From Hawksworthiomyces lignivorus (taxonomy: Eukaryota; Ascomycota; Sordariomycetes; Ophiostomatales; Ophiostomataceae): 64,000 nt of DNA. This document shows, piece after piece, positions 22,907 through 34,371 of this stretch. The notes beneath the pieces were generated by a model. That model had not been told where the DNA came from and made no database searches. It was given only the letters and a program-made list of their open reading frames with translations. Numbering within the stretch: position 1 is the stretch's first letter; every line of letters starts with the position of its first letter. The position numbers and the translations under genes are program-made. The DNA is taken from the NCBI GenBank assembly GCA_002917075.1, contig NTMA01000073.1:62001-126000 (forward strand), given 5' to 3'.

Positions 22907-23732
22907 GGCGAAAATATATAAAGGAAAAAAAAGGCTGATGACGAGTCTTGGGACTGTCTGCTTGCCCAGTCTGGTTTACGACACACACTCCGGATGGTCC
23001 TCAACTCAGATTTCTCGGCAAGGTTTTGGCTCTTGTGGGATCCTGCCTTGCCTTCGTCTGCACACTCACTCGAAGCACTTAGACAACGCAATCAGCTCCG
23101 GACTCCCAGGAAGCAGGTATTCAAATTTTTTAAAAAATAATATGTTCTTTCTCTCTCTCAGTCTCTCCTCTAGGATCTATTCTCTTTCAAGCAGGCCTTA
23201 GTCACAAGGAACGAGCACAAGAATACAAGCGGTTTAGAAGCGACAGAAAGCCAAAGGACCGAAGAAACGGATAATAAACGAAGGAATGAATGAATTAAAA
23301 TCAAGATACACTCTGAGGGAACGAAAAACAAAGAGATAAAATCAAAGAAGAAAACAAAATCAAGAGAGAGAAGGCGCTCTACACTGCGGTTGACTTCATC
23401 CTGTCTGCCTTTTTATCCCTTATGGTCTCCCTCCTTTTTTTTCTCTTTTCTTACTCTTATACGCTCTCACTGTTCTCCTCTTATTTTTTTCCAACCAGCT
23501 GCCCAAAAGAGGAGTAAGAAAAGGACTTCTTTCATGGAGTCACCGCCAAGCGGCGTCTATTTTTCCTTTCTCTTACACTTTTTTTTGTTGCTATTTTCTA
23601 GCTCGTCGCAGACTTAATTAAAAATATCAACCATCGAAAAAGAACCGTTCGCAGAATGCGTCAGCGCGTTCCGCAATCGACCTCCCGAGACTGGGGTCCT
23701 CCCGTTCTAAGCTTTCACTGCAACCCTAACCT

Positions 23733-23760
23733 CTTGTCTTGTCTTGTCTTGTCTTGTCTT
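23733..23760. repeat. (CTTGT)n microsatellite
   Basis: About 5.6 perfect head-to-tail copies of the pentamer CTTGT, in non-coding DNA. Confidence 0.9.
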
Positions 23761-25031
23761 CGTCCTTCGCTGGCGCCGACGTCTATTTTCCAGACAGTCT
23801 CCACCCCGTGCGCCCCCGATGCGCTAGCTGCTAGTGAGAATTTTCGGCGGGTTAGCTGGGGCTGCGTCCAAGGCACCAGGGGAGCCCCTAGGCGTCCCCC
23901 GGCAGCCCACAGAAGCCCACAGCAGTCTCCCCCCCAGGGTCGTCTCCGTCGTCGTCGGGAGCGAATCAGCGCCCTGTGAATGGCGAGCAGCCCCTATTCC
24001 GAAGTCGGAGATAACGGGGCCAAATAACATACGATTCTAGCGACCCAATTTAGTGGAACATAGTCAATTACAGTGGGTTTAGTTGAGTGCTAATCCCATC
24101 GCAGTAGCGATTCACACTAGGCTGTACCACACTGCGGCCTGCTCTGCTCCGCTAGTGGTCAGCGAGGGGGGACAGCGCCTTCAGGCTCTCAGCGTCTCGA
24201 GTGTGTTGTAAGCCTGGCCCGTACGGGCGTGTGTGTGTGTGGGACTTGACTGGACGCCCTGGCTGGCCTCTCCTCTGCGAGAAGGTATGAGGGTATGTAA
24301 TGTATGTACGAGTATGTATTATACGCTACAGAGTACACAAGGGCTCTCTCCGAGGCACAACCACACACGGGAATTAGCATGTGTTGGGGCCGGAGCGACT
24401 TGGCCTGGCTAGGAAGCCCAGGAAGCCAGGGAGCCTGAAGAGCGCCCAATTCAGGTAGGTGATGTCGTGCTCGCCACGCGGTGACTGAGCAATACGAAGA
24501 GAGAGATTGCGCTCTAGCTGTGAAACGAGAACGCGAAGAGTCTGAAAAAGTACGGAGTACTAACGGATTATGCTCGATGCCTGAAGCAGAAAGAGAGCAC
24601 GTTTGGCCCGACACTATTGTATACTCGTACGTACTATTACTCCATACATACCAGCACACGGCCAAGGTTTTTTTTTTTTTTTTTTTTTTTTTAATTTTAT
24701 TATTTTAATGGGGACTTCGTTTCGACGTGGCCGCGGCAGGTTCGTCGGCAAAGGGGTACGAAGGGCCGCGCGCGCGCGCGCTGAATGTTGACATGAGAAG
24801 AAAAGAAATCTGATTCATCGTTGTCCCCCTTGGCAAATTTCCGAGTTTTTCTACGACTACGGAGTGCGGAATACGTCGTAGGGGAGATGCGGTTGGTTCT
24901 CCCGGCTGAGGTGTGAGCTACATGCATGTGTTCTATTGCACACAAACAGTGGAAACGAGGTGTGAAAGATTGAAAGGACGGAATGTCTCGATCGAGTATT
25001 CCTCCAGACCAACCATCAACGACCTACGACC

Positions 25032-25072
25032 TACTCCGTACATACAACCTGCGATCTAGGCTGTACTCCGTA
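25032..25072. repeat. Pair of TACTCCGTA motifs
   Basis: Two exact copies of TACTCCGTA, at 25032-25040 and 25064-25072, are separated by 23 bases. They belong to the dispersed intergenic motif described in the findings. Confidence 0.7.
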
Positions 25073-25298
25073 GTTGTCACGACCCAAATCGTCGCCATGT
25101 GGTCCTCGAGTCCACGAGTTCCACGAGCGCTCTCGTGCAGTAGCGAGTTTTTTTTGTTCGCTGGAATTGCCACCGAAGGCGAAGCTAAATTAGGAGGCTC
25201 TAGTCAAATTTTTTCTCCAGCTATCGATACTAAACAGAGGCACTAGTGTTAATATGAAGGAGGCATCATGAAAGTTTGTGTCTTGCGTTGCGAACGTC

Positions 25299-25342
25299 GG
25301 CAAGAGTCGCAACCATCGCGGGTTCGAGTCTCACTCTTGTCA
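25299..25342 (+). other. tRNA-like hairpin with B-box (relic)
   Basis: GGCAAGA (25299-25305) can pair over seven positions with TCTTGTC (25335-25341), and between them lies a B-box-like GGTTCGAGTCT (25321-25331) with a partly paired T-arm. D and anticodon arms are absent, so this is not a functional tRNA. It could be a tRNA or SINE relic or chance. A second 7-bp inverted repeat (GTTGCGA/TCGCAAC, 25287-25313) overlaps its start. Confidence 0.25.
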
Positions 25343-26188
25343 TTTATCATAATTTCCTTCTATATACCTTACAGGTCACTCTAAAAGGGGTGTTTACGGA
25401 GGGTTGTTTTATTGTTTTTATTTTCGTATCCCCTTTATTTTCTTAGGTCTTGTCTTATGCGCCCGCTTTGGGCATCCTGTTTACTTGACCGTATATGGCT
25501 TGTGAGTGCTGTCGGTGTGGAGTCGATATAACGCACAAGATGCGCGATGAACGTCTGCCCAAACATCTTTGTAGGCGATATTATCCCGCCAGCCCCTGAG
25601 AGAGGCAGTCTATATGGCTCGCAATTTGGCCGCTTGTTGTCAGACGCCATTGATCCAAGTTTGCAAGAAGGGATGAGTTTCGCCAGAAAAAGAAATATTC
25701 TTTCTGCAGGGTCCAAGTGGATTATGTGGATCGGAATCCTTGTTTGCTGGTTTAACCGTGTTTGACAACCGATGAAGTCGATCCAAGAGCGTTGAAGCTT
25801 GTCCCGAATCATACGGAAAGCCTCTGGGAGAGACAGGCATCGTACCCACTTGTGGATTGACAAGCCTAGTGTACGGAGTATGGTTAGCGACGATGCTGGC
25901 GATACAGCCTTACCTGGCAAATTCTAGAAAAGAAGAAAAAAAAGTTGTCACGAAAGATCTGAGTAAGAAATTCCCACGAGACTGCGAACAAACAGCCCGT
26001 CTCTTGAGGCTGTGCGATATTTTTGTGCAGAGCCTACGTCCTTGGAATACTTTGTAGTTCCCAGCTTTGTAAGATGCAGGCATTCCGTAATTTTTTTTTT
26101 TTTTTTTTTTTCACTGTGGAGATGGAAGATATGATTCTTTAATTTGCTGGTACTCCGTGGAGTTTAGCTTCTCTATGCACACTGTTGA

Positions 26189-28977
26189 TTATGATGCTGG
26201 GATCAGACGGTCGTCTTCTTCTCCGCTCTCGTCTGTCTCTTCCTCCTCGCTCTCTTCTTCGCTGTCTTCCTCTTCGTCATCTTCTTCTTCGTCGTCATCG
26301 TCGTCCTCGTCTTCGTCCTCGTCCTCGTCCTCTTCGTCTTCCTCGCTCTCCTCTTCGCTCTCTTCCACCGCCGCTGCTGCCGCCGCTGCTGCCGCCGCCG
26401 GCTTGGCCTTGTCGTCGGCCTCCTCGGCGAGCCAGTCGTCCAGCGTCTTGGAGCCGACCTTGCTGCCGCCGGCGCCATTCGTGCCGGCATTGGTGCCAAC
26501 GGCGCTGCGGCCCTTGTCCGCGGCTGCGTTGTCCAGGCGCTCGGCGGCTGACAAGGCCTGCTTGCCACCGCCGATGCCGCCGCTGCTGGCGGCACGCAGG
26601 CTCTCTTCGGTGTCGCGCAGCCGCGGGTCGGGCTCGTCGCCGTCGGCCACCCAGTCCGGCAGCGGCTCGTAGCCGGGGATGCCGTGCAGGCCCAGGCGGC
26701 TGCTGCCGCCGCCGCCGTCCTCGCCACTGCCGCCCGATGTAGCACTCCCGCCGCCGCCGCCACCGCCAAGAACGAGCGCGGCCGAGCCGAGTGTGAAGCC
26801 GCGGCGGGCCTCGGAGGGGCTGGGGGCGTGGGGGATGGGCTTGGGGGCCAGCAGCATGAGGGTGGCCAGCTGGGGGACGTCGAGCAGGGCGCGGTAGAGG
26901 CGGGCGCGGTCGCGCAGGTCGTACGAGGTATCGTAGCGGGCGAGCAGCAGGACGTAGCGCCAGAGGCGGGCGGCGGGGTGGTCGTCGTCGTCGGGGTTGG
27001 TTTTCGCAGTATTGCTGGTGTTCTCGTCCCCTCCCGCCGTCGCCCGCTGTTCCTCCTCGGCGCGCCGGTTCACGTGGTGCAGGTAGACCTTGGCGGCCAG
27101 CAGGACGATCTGGCGCTTGGCGGCCTCGGACTCGCTGGCAAAGTCCTTGAGCAGGATGCGCAGCACGTCGGCGGCGATGTTGTCGTCGCCGTCGCGGCCA
27201 GCCAGGTACTCGCCGACGAGCCAGACGATGGTGGCGCGGGCGGTGGGGTCGGCGGCGGCGTCCAGGTGGGTGGCCAGGCGCACGACGGTGGCGGCGTGGG
27301 CGGCCGGGTCCTGCTGGATCAGGTGGCGGATGACGGTCAGGCTCTCGGCGGCCAGCGACCCGTCGGGCCCGGTCACCTGGGCCAGCAGCAGGCGCAGGCA
27401 GCGTCCCGCGGCGGCCGGGTCGGCCTGGGCGCAGCGGCCGATGGCGCGCACGGCGGCGCGCACGAGGGCGCGGTCCGCGCCCTGGCGCGCAAAGTGCTCC
27501 AGCTCGCCCAGGATCAGCGCCTTGACCGGCCGCGGCGCGTGCGGGAACAGCAGCGCCAGCACCTCGAGCTTGAGCGCCCACACCGCCGGCGGGTCCGCCG
27601 TCGCCCGCACCAGGAACCGCGCCGCGTGCGGCACAAAGTCTGCCGGCTGTGCCAGGCACACCGCCGCAATGTTGTACAGCGCAATCTGCTGGATGTCCTG
27701 CGGGCCCCGCAGCAGCGCCACCAGCGGACCCACCGCCCGCCGCACGTGCGCCGCCGTGCCCGCGCTCGCGTAGCACCGCACCACCGCCAGCACCACGCCC
27801 GAGTTGCGGCTCTGCAGCAGCGGCTCGATCGCGTTGAGCAGCAGCGCCAGGTCCGGGTCCAGCACCACCACCGTCTCGTAGTCGCCGCTGTCGATCTCTC
27901 TACCGCCTTCGCTTTTTGCTGCCGTCGTCGTCTCGCCGTAGAAGTCGCTCAGGTCTAGGTTGGTCGCTGGCCGGCCCGTGCCGGCGTCGTCGCTACTATT
28001 GCTGCCGCGGCTCGCCTTGGCCACCACCTTGGTGCGCCGCGGGAAGCACTTGCGCGCGTAGACGGTCATCATGCGCAGCGTGGCCAGCTGGCTCCACTCG
28101 TCCATGTCGACGATCATCTTGACCAGGGCGCGGTAGTGGGCGTGGATCAGGTCCAGCCGGTCCGGGCACACCTCCATAAAGGCCGTCACGGCCGCGCCCG
28201 CCACGTAGTACTGCTTGTCGCCCAGCAGCACCACCAGGTGCTCCAGCAGCTGCGGCAGCTGGCTCGGGTCCAGCCGGTAGCACTTGGGGATCGCCAGCGC
28301 CGCCGCCCGCCGCACGTACGGGCTCATGTCGGCCGCGCCCTTCTTGATCGCCAGCGCCACGATCTGGCTGATCACCGGCACGCGGATCCCCGACATGGTC
28401 CGCAGCGCCAGCGCCCGCACCTGCGGGTTGGCGTCCGACAGCGACTTCTGGATCGTGTTGATCGACAGCAGCGCCATGTCGGGCTCCTGCTCCGCGTGGT
28501 GCACCACGTAGATGTAGACCAGCTTCTTGATCTCCAGGTTGGGCGACGCCACATTCTTGACCACCGACGAGAAGAACGGCAGCGCCTTCTGGCCGCGGTA
28601 CATCATCTGGGGCAATGTTAGCAGCCTGGCTCAGGTGCTGTATGTTACAGATATTTGTATACGGCAAGCTGTGCAGCGGTGGCAGCCTACATACCGTCGT
28701 CACGCGCCGCAGCCCGTCCAGTACGTCCCGCTCGCTGCGGCTGTCGAGCAGCTTCTTAATCTGCCGGTTGTCGAGCGGCCGCTGAGCGGGGCGGAAGTTG
28801 CGAGCAGCCGAGGAGGCATCTAGTGTGAGTTCTCGAGCTGAGAATCTGTCAGTATCTGTCTGTCTGTCTGCCTGTCTGCTTTCATCCAAAGAAGCCTTTG
28901 CTGTGCCTCAGGAAGGGATGAGAGGAGGGGAACGCACCGCTCTCGAGGAGACTAGATATGCGGGACAAAGACTCCAT
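26189..28977 (-). CDS. APL6: AP-3 complex beta subunit (beta-adaptin 3)
   Basis: Three exons on the minus strand: 28977-28938, 28837-28695 and 28606-26189, giving 866 residues. The long open frame has no ATG at its natural start. The true start is on a 40-base first exon (MESLSRISSLLES) with a GTGCGT donor, which joins to ARELTLDASSAARNF. The adaptin N-terminal HEAT-like solenoid spans about residues 45-620: RQIKKLLDSRSERDVLDGL, MMYRGQKALPFFSSVVKN, KKLVYIYVVHHAEQEPDMAL, MSPYVRRAAALAIPKCY. The end is a Ser/Glu/Asp-rich acidic tail after a GYEPLPDWV segment. AP-3 sorts cargo such as alkaline phosphatase and SNAREs from Golgi/endosome to the vacuole. The clathrin-adaptor ear appears to be missing, as in yeast Apl6. 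The next gene (RTA1 family) is on the same strand but unrelated in function. Confidence 0.94.
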
Positions 28978-29700
28978 GATGGGCTATGGAGCAGTCTCAG
29001 CCCGTTGTCGTCAAAGACTGCTCCTTTCTGCAGCTTGCCAATGCGAAGAGAAAAGTATGGCAAGCTGTTCTGGGTCGAACACCGGGGGGGTGGAGATGGC
29101 CAGACGTAGGAAGAATGAAGTGGTGAGCCGAGTTGAAATGACGGAATCGATTTTGTGTGAGGGACTCGACCACTATGGAGTACCACATAATAAATGAATT
29201 TGGGCTCTTAAATTTGGTGGGGCAGTCGACTTCTGCGGTGGACGTGCGTGAAGCTCCGTTTTAGTGCGTTGCCGTGGCCAATCAGCAGCTTCGGGAGGGG
29301 CTCTCAGGCCATTTACTGCTATCTGATAGCTGCAGTTAGGCGTCTCCTCCCCTGTACTTCCCGTATGTACTCCGTATTACTCTATATCTCACTGTGCTAA
29401 ACACTGAGCTAGCAAGTCTTGTTATTTACGATGTAGGCATTTGTATTCTTCTCTTCTTATTCTTTTAGAGTTTGTACTTTTGTTCATATATTCTATATAC
29501 GACTTTCTATTCTATGGTCTATGGGGTAGTATTAATACAGAGGGAAGAAAAACGCAGACTCAAATCGAGGGTGGCATGTTTAGGCATCTTGCAGATTACA
29601 AAGAGAACAAGAAAAAGGCAAGTGAATACAAGGGAAAAGGAAACAAAAAAGACAAAGAAAAAAACAAGAGAGCTGTCGCTAGTAGGAGCGGATGTAGTAC
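28978..29700. other. Intergenic region APL6 / RTA1-like
   Basis: This holds the APL6 promoter and leader and the 3' end of the RTA1-like gene. It includes one TACTCCGTA (29368-29376) and an A-rich segment at 29590-29690. No gene. Confidence 0.6.
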
Positions 29701-30723
29701 CTATACTGCGCGGCCGGCCCGGGGCTGGAGCCCCTGCAGCTCGGAACCCTCGGAGCTGTAGAGGTGCTGGTGCTTGCTGGTGCTGCCGAGCTTGTGCTCG
29801 AGGTCGTCGACGTACCAGATGAGGAAGATGACCATGACGGCGAGCATGAGCAGCATGTCGAAGACGTAGAGGAAGGCCTCGTGGGAGATGATGTAGCCGC
29901 CGTTGCCCTGCAGGTGCTCGACGACGCGGAAGACGCTGCGCACCAGGATCAGCACGCTGGTGCCGTAGAGCACGCGCAGGTAGCGCTCCCACGGCACGGG
30001 CCCGTGCAGCGCCGTCTCGGTGGGCTCGCGCGTCAGCCGCCGGTGGAAGATGCCGGTGGAGATGACAAAGACGCCGAAGAAGAAGAGCTGCACGAACAGG
30101 CCCACCACGATGATCTTCTCGCCCAGGTTGTACAGGTCGATGGTGCCGCCCGCCTGGATGCCGCCGCCCGCGCCCTGCAGTAGAAACGACGTCACGTCGC
30201 CCACCACGAAGATGGGCGTCACAAAGTTGATGCGGATGAAGAACAGGTGCTCCGCCCGCATCGTGCGGATCAGCCGGCCCAGGATCATGTAGATGGACGC
30301 CGCGAACAGCGCCGGTGCCACCAGGATGAAGATGGCCTGCATGACGAAGCCGCCGACCGCGTCCTGGTTGAAGTGGGACCAGACCCGGCCACAGTACCCG
30401 ATGGTTTCAACTGTACCAAAAAAAAAAAAAAAATCACGATTAGTTAGCGAATGATCTCGTCTGCCCGAGGAATTGATGCCTTGTTCCATACAGAAGCCGC
30501 CGACAGCGAATGGTATAAAGTAGATGGCCCTCGTCCGGAAGATACGCAGCCCATGGAGAGCTGTTGCGGTGCTAAATAAGATGATGCCTATGACGGCTGC
30601 TGCGAGTGACGGGCCATAGCGGTAGAGCTTGATGTCGAAGTTCCCAAGATCGTCTGACGAGCCCTTCGTCGAGTTCGCTGCCGCGGTGGCCGTCTCGACC
30701 CTGTACATCAGGTATCTGTCCAT
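29701..30723 (-). CDS. RTA1-family seven-TM membrane protein
   Basis: Two exons on the minus strand: 30723-30492 and 30410-29701, giving 313 residues. The 81-base intron (GTATGG...GGTACAG with a long T tract) leaves the frame open. Removing it restores FAVGGFFETIGYCGR, the hallmark of the RTA1-like/RTM1 family. There are seven predicted membrane spans, with family motifs LVAPALFAASIYMILGRL and GDVTSFLLQGAGGG, then GLFVQLFFFGVFV. The family includes yeast Rta1, Rsb1 and Rtm1, implicated in sphingoid-base and lipid translocation and in resistance to aminocholesterol or other toxic compounds. Many fungal members are uncharacterised, so the substrate is unknown. The divergent neighbour is a Zn2Cys6 regulator that could control it. 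Confidence 0.9.
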   Translation of the reverse strand: MDRYLMYRVETATAAANSTKGSSDDLGNFDIKLYRYGPSLAAAVIGIILFSTATALHGLRIFRTRAIYFIPFAVGGFCMEQGINSSGRRDHSLTNRDFFFFFGTVETIGYCGRVWSHFNQDAVGGFVMQAIFILVAPALFAASIYMILGRLIRTMRAEHLFFIRINFVTPIFVVGDVTSFLLQGAGGGIQAGGTIDLYNLGEKIIVVGLFVQLFFFGVFVISTGIFHRRLTREPTETALHGPVPWERYLRVLYGTSVLILVRSVFRVVEHLQGNGGYIISHEAFLYVFDMLLMLAVMVIFLIWYVDDLEHKLGSTSKHQHLYSSEGSELQGLQPRAGRAV

Positions 30724-32108
30724 GGCCTAGAAGCGAAGCAGACGGCGAATGTCACTCTCGAATAGAACGAAGTGTGGCTCTGGACGACTGAAGACACTAG
30801 AATGCGTATGATATACATGGTAAAGAGCGGAACGGCATGACAGTATCAAACTGGGTTTGCAAGGTATTTAAACCCAGGAACCAGGAACGGAGCCGCCAGG
30901 CCTCCGAGAGACCCGACTCGTAATACAATCGGGCACAAAACCAGCCAGCCATGTCACCTTTTCGCTCCGAGATAGAGAGACACGGGGGAATTGAAAATAA
31001 GACAAAACAAATAGGGTGCCGTGGCATGCGAGCTTCTCTGCTGCGCCTTTATGGTTTTTGTATTACACGGCCCACAGGGGACCCAGATGCGATCGCTTTG
31101 TTCGCATCGGCGCTCGCAAATCTCGCACAGCTCCGAGGACTCTGGAGGCACTAACCTCTCCTGGTAAAGCAGCTATACCCTTTGCAAGAGCTGACGGGCT
31201 CGCAGCGGTCGACTTACACACAATCTAATCTGTCCACGACGCAGCTTTCCATCCGTGCTACGAATTATCTTTGATCATATCGAGAGGTCGATCTATGGAG
31301 CTCTTGATTGAGTTCCTCATGGACGTATAAGCCAAGCCACCTCCAGTGGCCGGCGAAGGAGCTGCACGAGCAAGGAGAATGCCCCATGCCAAGCAGTCCG
31401 GCTGCCGCATCTCTCTGCGTCTCATTTCAGTCGTCATCAGGTTCTCGCCAATGGCTTGGAGAAGGCGCGTATTATTTGGACAGAAGATGTGGATTTTCTT
31501 GGTAGAAGTCTCCCTTAGGGAGCAAGTGATGTCAACGCGGTGGAGACCCTCATCACAGAGTGACCAACGAGACCAGGGGACGACCAGACAGACATGATAA
31601 TGGGTCAGGAAATGATAGGAGACAGTTGACGACATTCATCTTTCGACAAAATTAGAAACAAAGCTATCTTTTTATGTCAAAAGAGCTACAGACTGTTTAT
31701 CATTGCTCTGTTTCGACTGTGAAGCTCGCAATTGGGTTTGGCCCATCGGCATGACCCCTGGTCACCCCAATGCGCTACCCCATCCGTCGTTCTCGTATAA
31801 GGCTTCGGACTTCTCGGCTTTTGCTGTGGGGCCATTGGCTGCTGGGCGCTTTTGCTCGCTTGGCGCCCTGCTGACAGCGAGATGCTGAGCGAGACATAAA
31901 AGTCGAATGCGACCGTCGCGGATCTGAAAGCGAGAAAACCAGCGAGGACAAAGCGAGAACTGAACGAGCGCATTGCTGAAATCCTTTTCTTCTCTTCTGA
32001 AGCAACCAACAACCCGGATTGCTGCTCTCGGTTGTTCCCTGATTATCCAAGCCGCCCGCCAATAATCCGGCCTCCCCCAGGCTTACGTTCCCCCCCTATG
32101 ATGCACAT
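30724..32108. promoter_or_regulatory. Divergent intergenic region RTA1-like / Zn2Cys6 factor
   Basis: 1385 bases lie between two start codons pointing away from each other, so both promoters lie here. Short open frames (for example 31258-31635 minus) have no recognisable content. I see no confident operator. Confidence 0.55.
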
Positions 32109-33845
32109 ATGAGTCCCTCCCATCTAGTAGAGGCGGACGCCGACTCGTCGCCAACTGTCGTTTCGCATCAAGATGACCTTGGAAGGCGGCGTATCTCGCG
32201 CCATGCCAAAACACGCACGGGTTGCAAGACGTGCAAGCGACGCAAGATCAAGGTAGGCAGGCAATCCTCTTTTTTTTTCCGGTGCTCATATCGCTGGGCT
32301 CTCCCAAATCCGTCCATATGTCGCCCGCCGGGGGGTGGGGGGTGGGGGTGTATAGGCCATGGCCGCTCATGGCTGACCTGACAATGCTTTATTCCGTGGA
32401 CAGTGCGACGAGCACAAGCCCTCGTGCTGGAACTGCATCAAGCGGGATTTGCCTTGCGCCTTTGCGCACGCTGCGGCGCTGGTGCAGCAGCACACGCCCC
32501 CGGTCGACAGCCACGACCGGGGCTCTCCGCAGCCCGGGCTCAGCCTGAACCTGTTCGACCTGGAGCTGATGCACAACTTTTGCACGTTCACGTACACGAC
32601 GCTGTCCGAGGACAGCGCGCTGCGCAACTTCTGGCGGTTCTCGGCCGTGCGGCTGGGTGTCAGCTGCGAGTACGTCATGCGCACGATCCTCGCCGTCTCC
32701 GCGCTGCACATGGCGCAGCACCAGCCGGAGAGGCGGCCCCAGCTGGTGGCGCGCGCCATGGAGCTGCACCGCCTGGCGAGCCGGACGGCCACGGCCCTGA
32801 TGAGCGACATCCACGAGCACCGCGACTATCTCTGGATCTTTAGCGTGCTGACGATTTACTTTGGTGAGTTTTTTTTTGGGTCCTCCTTTTATGTGCACGT
32901 GTGTGTGTCTGTCGCTTACACCATGGCCTGTGCTGCCTCCTGCCCCAAACAGCTCTTGGCATGCCGCGGACCGAGGGCCCCTCGAACGACCTCATGGGCG
33001 AGCCGGCGCTGCCCGAGTGGCTGTTTCTGCTGCGCGGCGTGCAGACGCTGCACGGCGAGATCGGGTCGCCGCAGTACGACGGGCCGGTGGTGCTGCTGGT
33101 GTCGCACGGGCGCAAGCGGTACCGCGCGTCGCACACGCCCGAGCACGCCGCCTCGCCGCTGCTGCGTGACCTGCAGGACCGCGTCAACCAGTCGCTGTCG
33201 GGCGACGGCGCCGACGGCGACCTCTGCGGCGGCAGCACGTCTTCTGTCGGGGCCGGCGGCGGCGGCGGCGGCGGCGGAAGCGGTGTCGACTCCTGCGGCG
33301 CCACGCCGGCCACGGCCATCACCGACCCCAGCAGCGCAGCTGGCGTTAGCAGCGCAGCCGACGGGGCGGGGCCGCCCCCGCCTGTCGCCATGCCGGACCC
33401 CGACAACCCTACCGTCAGCGAGCGCCGTGCTATCTACAACGCCACCATCGACGAGCTGCGCATCCAGCTGAGCTTCTGCCGCGCTGCGGCCGCCCACCGC
33501 CACAACCTCGACCTCATGGACGCCTTTGTGTGGCAGGCTGGCCTAGCCGACCGCTTCCTGCCGCTGCTGCTGCGCCGCGGCCGCGTGCTCGGCCAGAGGC
33601 GGCGCGGGCGCAGCACCGGGAGCGGCGGCGCGGGCGGCGACGACAGCGACGGCCTCGACGGGCCCGACCAGGCCGCCGCCGCCATCTTCGCCCACTTCTG
33701 CGTGCTGCTGCACCGCTTCGAGAGCTGCTGGTGGATGCAGGGCTGGGCCACCGCGCTCATGGCCCGCGTGTGGGCCATCCTCGACGAGGCCCACCGGCCC
33801 TGGATCCAGTGGGCCATCGAGGAGATCGGCTGGGTTCCGCCGTAG
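32109..33845 (+). CDS. Zn2Cys6 fungal transcription factor
   Basis: Three exons: 32109-32252, 32404-32863 and 32953-33845, giving 498 residues. The zinc cluster is split by the first intron: TGCKTCKRRKIK on exon 1 and CDEHKPSCWNCIKRDLPC on exon 2, giving the six cysteines of the GAL4-type binuclear cluster at residues about 39-66. The middle region (FDLELMHNFCTFTYTTLSED, then LWIFSVLTIYFALGM) is like the helical C-terminal domain of sterol-uptake/Upc2-like fungal regulators. A Gly/Ser/Ala-rich linker follows, then a helical end (CVLLHRFESCWWMQGWATAL). The start is the ATG at 32109, because the ATG at 32101 hits a stop after three codons. It is a nuclear DNA-binding activator or repressor with unknown targets, and the divergent RTA1-like gene is the obvious candidate. 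Confidence 0.88.
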
Positions 33846-34371
33846 CACGGCCGCCCGTCGGCTGTCGAGTGCTGCAGGGCATTACCGTGCGTCTTGTTCT
33901 ATACCCTCTTGCTCCTGTCTGCATCGTAAACCAGTGGTAGCAAGCCTACCTCAAAGCTGCCATGGCAAAGTTTCCAAGACAGCAACTGTAGATTTTGATA
34001 GATTATTCTGTATATAGTACCATGTGTTAAAGATGATAATTGTGAAATATTACATATCATTTGAGTTAAAATATAGAAGAGCCTCGCAAATGGGCGAGAC
34101 TGCTGGCCGCCATTGTTCTTTAGGCAAAATGCATCTCATAGCTGCACAGCTCCAAACTCGATGTGGGGAGCTTCTAGTTAAGTTTTTGCGAATGCTTAGC
34201 TGCCGTGAATAAGGTGGGGGCTCTGAATGCTCTGAATGCTAGTCTACGAATGCCACACACAACATCAACTGGGGGCTTGAAGCTGCAAGTCGACTGTTGA
34301 CATGCAGATTCGCGTTCAAGAATGCACATAAGCCCTTCTGAATAACTTGCTGAGCTCCCTTCTCCACGGCT
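33846..34371. other. Intergenic region
   Basis: 526 AT-rich bases between two plus-strand genes: 3' end of the Zn2Cys6 gene and promoter of the gene at 34372. No further gene is seen. Confidence 0.6.

Larger units (their letters stand above)
22907..26188. other. Gene-poor region with simple repeats
   Basis: No supportable gene. It holds the promoter side of the carrier-like gene (22907-23400), a (CTTGT)n repeat, T25 (24668-24692) and T21 (26091-26111) tracts, several TACGGAGTA motifs and a tRNA-like hairpin at 25299-25342. Overlapping open frames on both strands at 25435-25920 have protein-like composition but no family that I recognise (see findings). Confidence 0.5.

Noticed and set aside
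23724..23730. CCCTAAC resembling a fungal telomere unit
   Set aside because: Single copy, not an array, so it is not evidence of a telomere or interstitial telomeric repeat.
26684..27958. 424-codon plus-strand frame opposite APL6
   Set aside because: It is an antisense shadow of a GC-rich exon. The composition is Gly/Val/Arg/Gln noise, while the minus strand encodes clear AP-3 beta.
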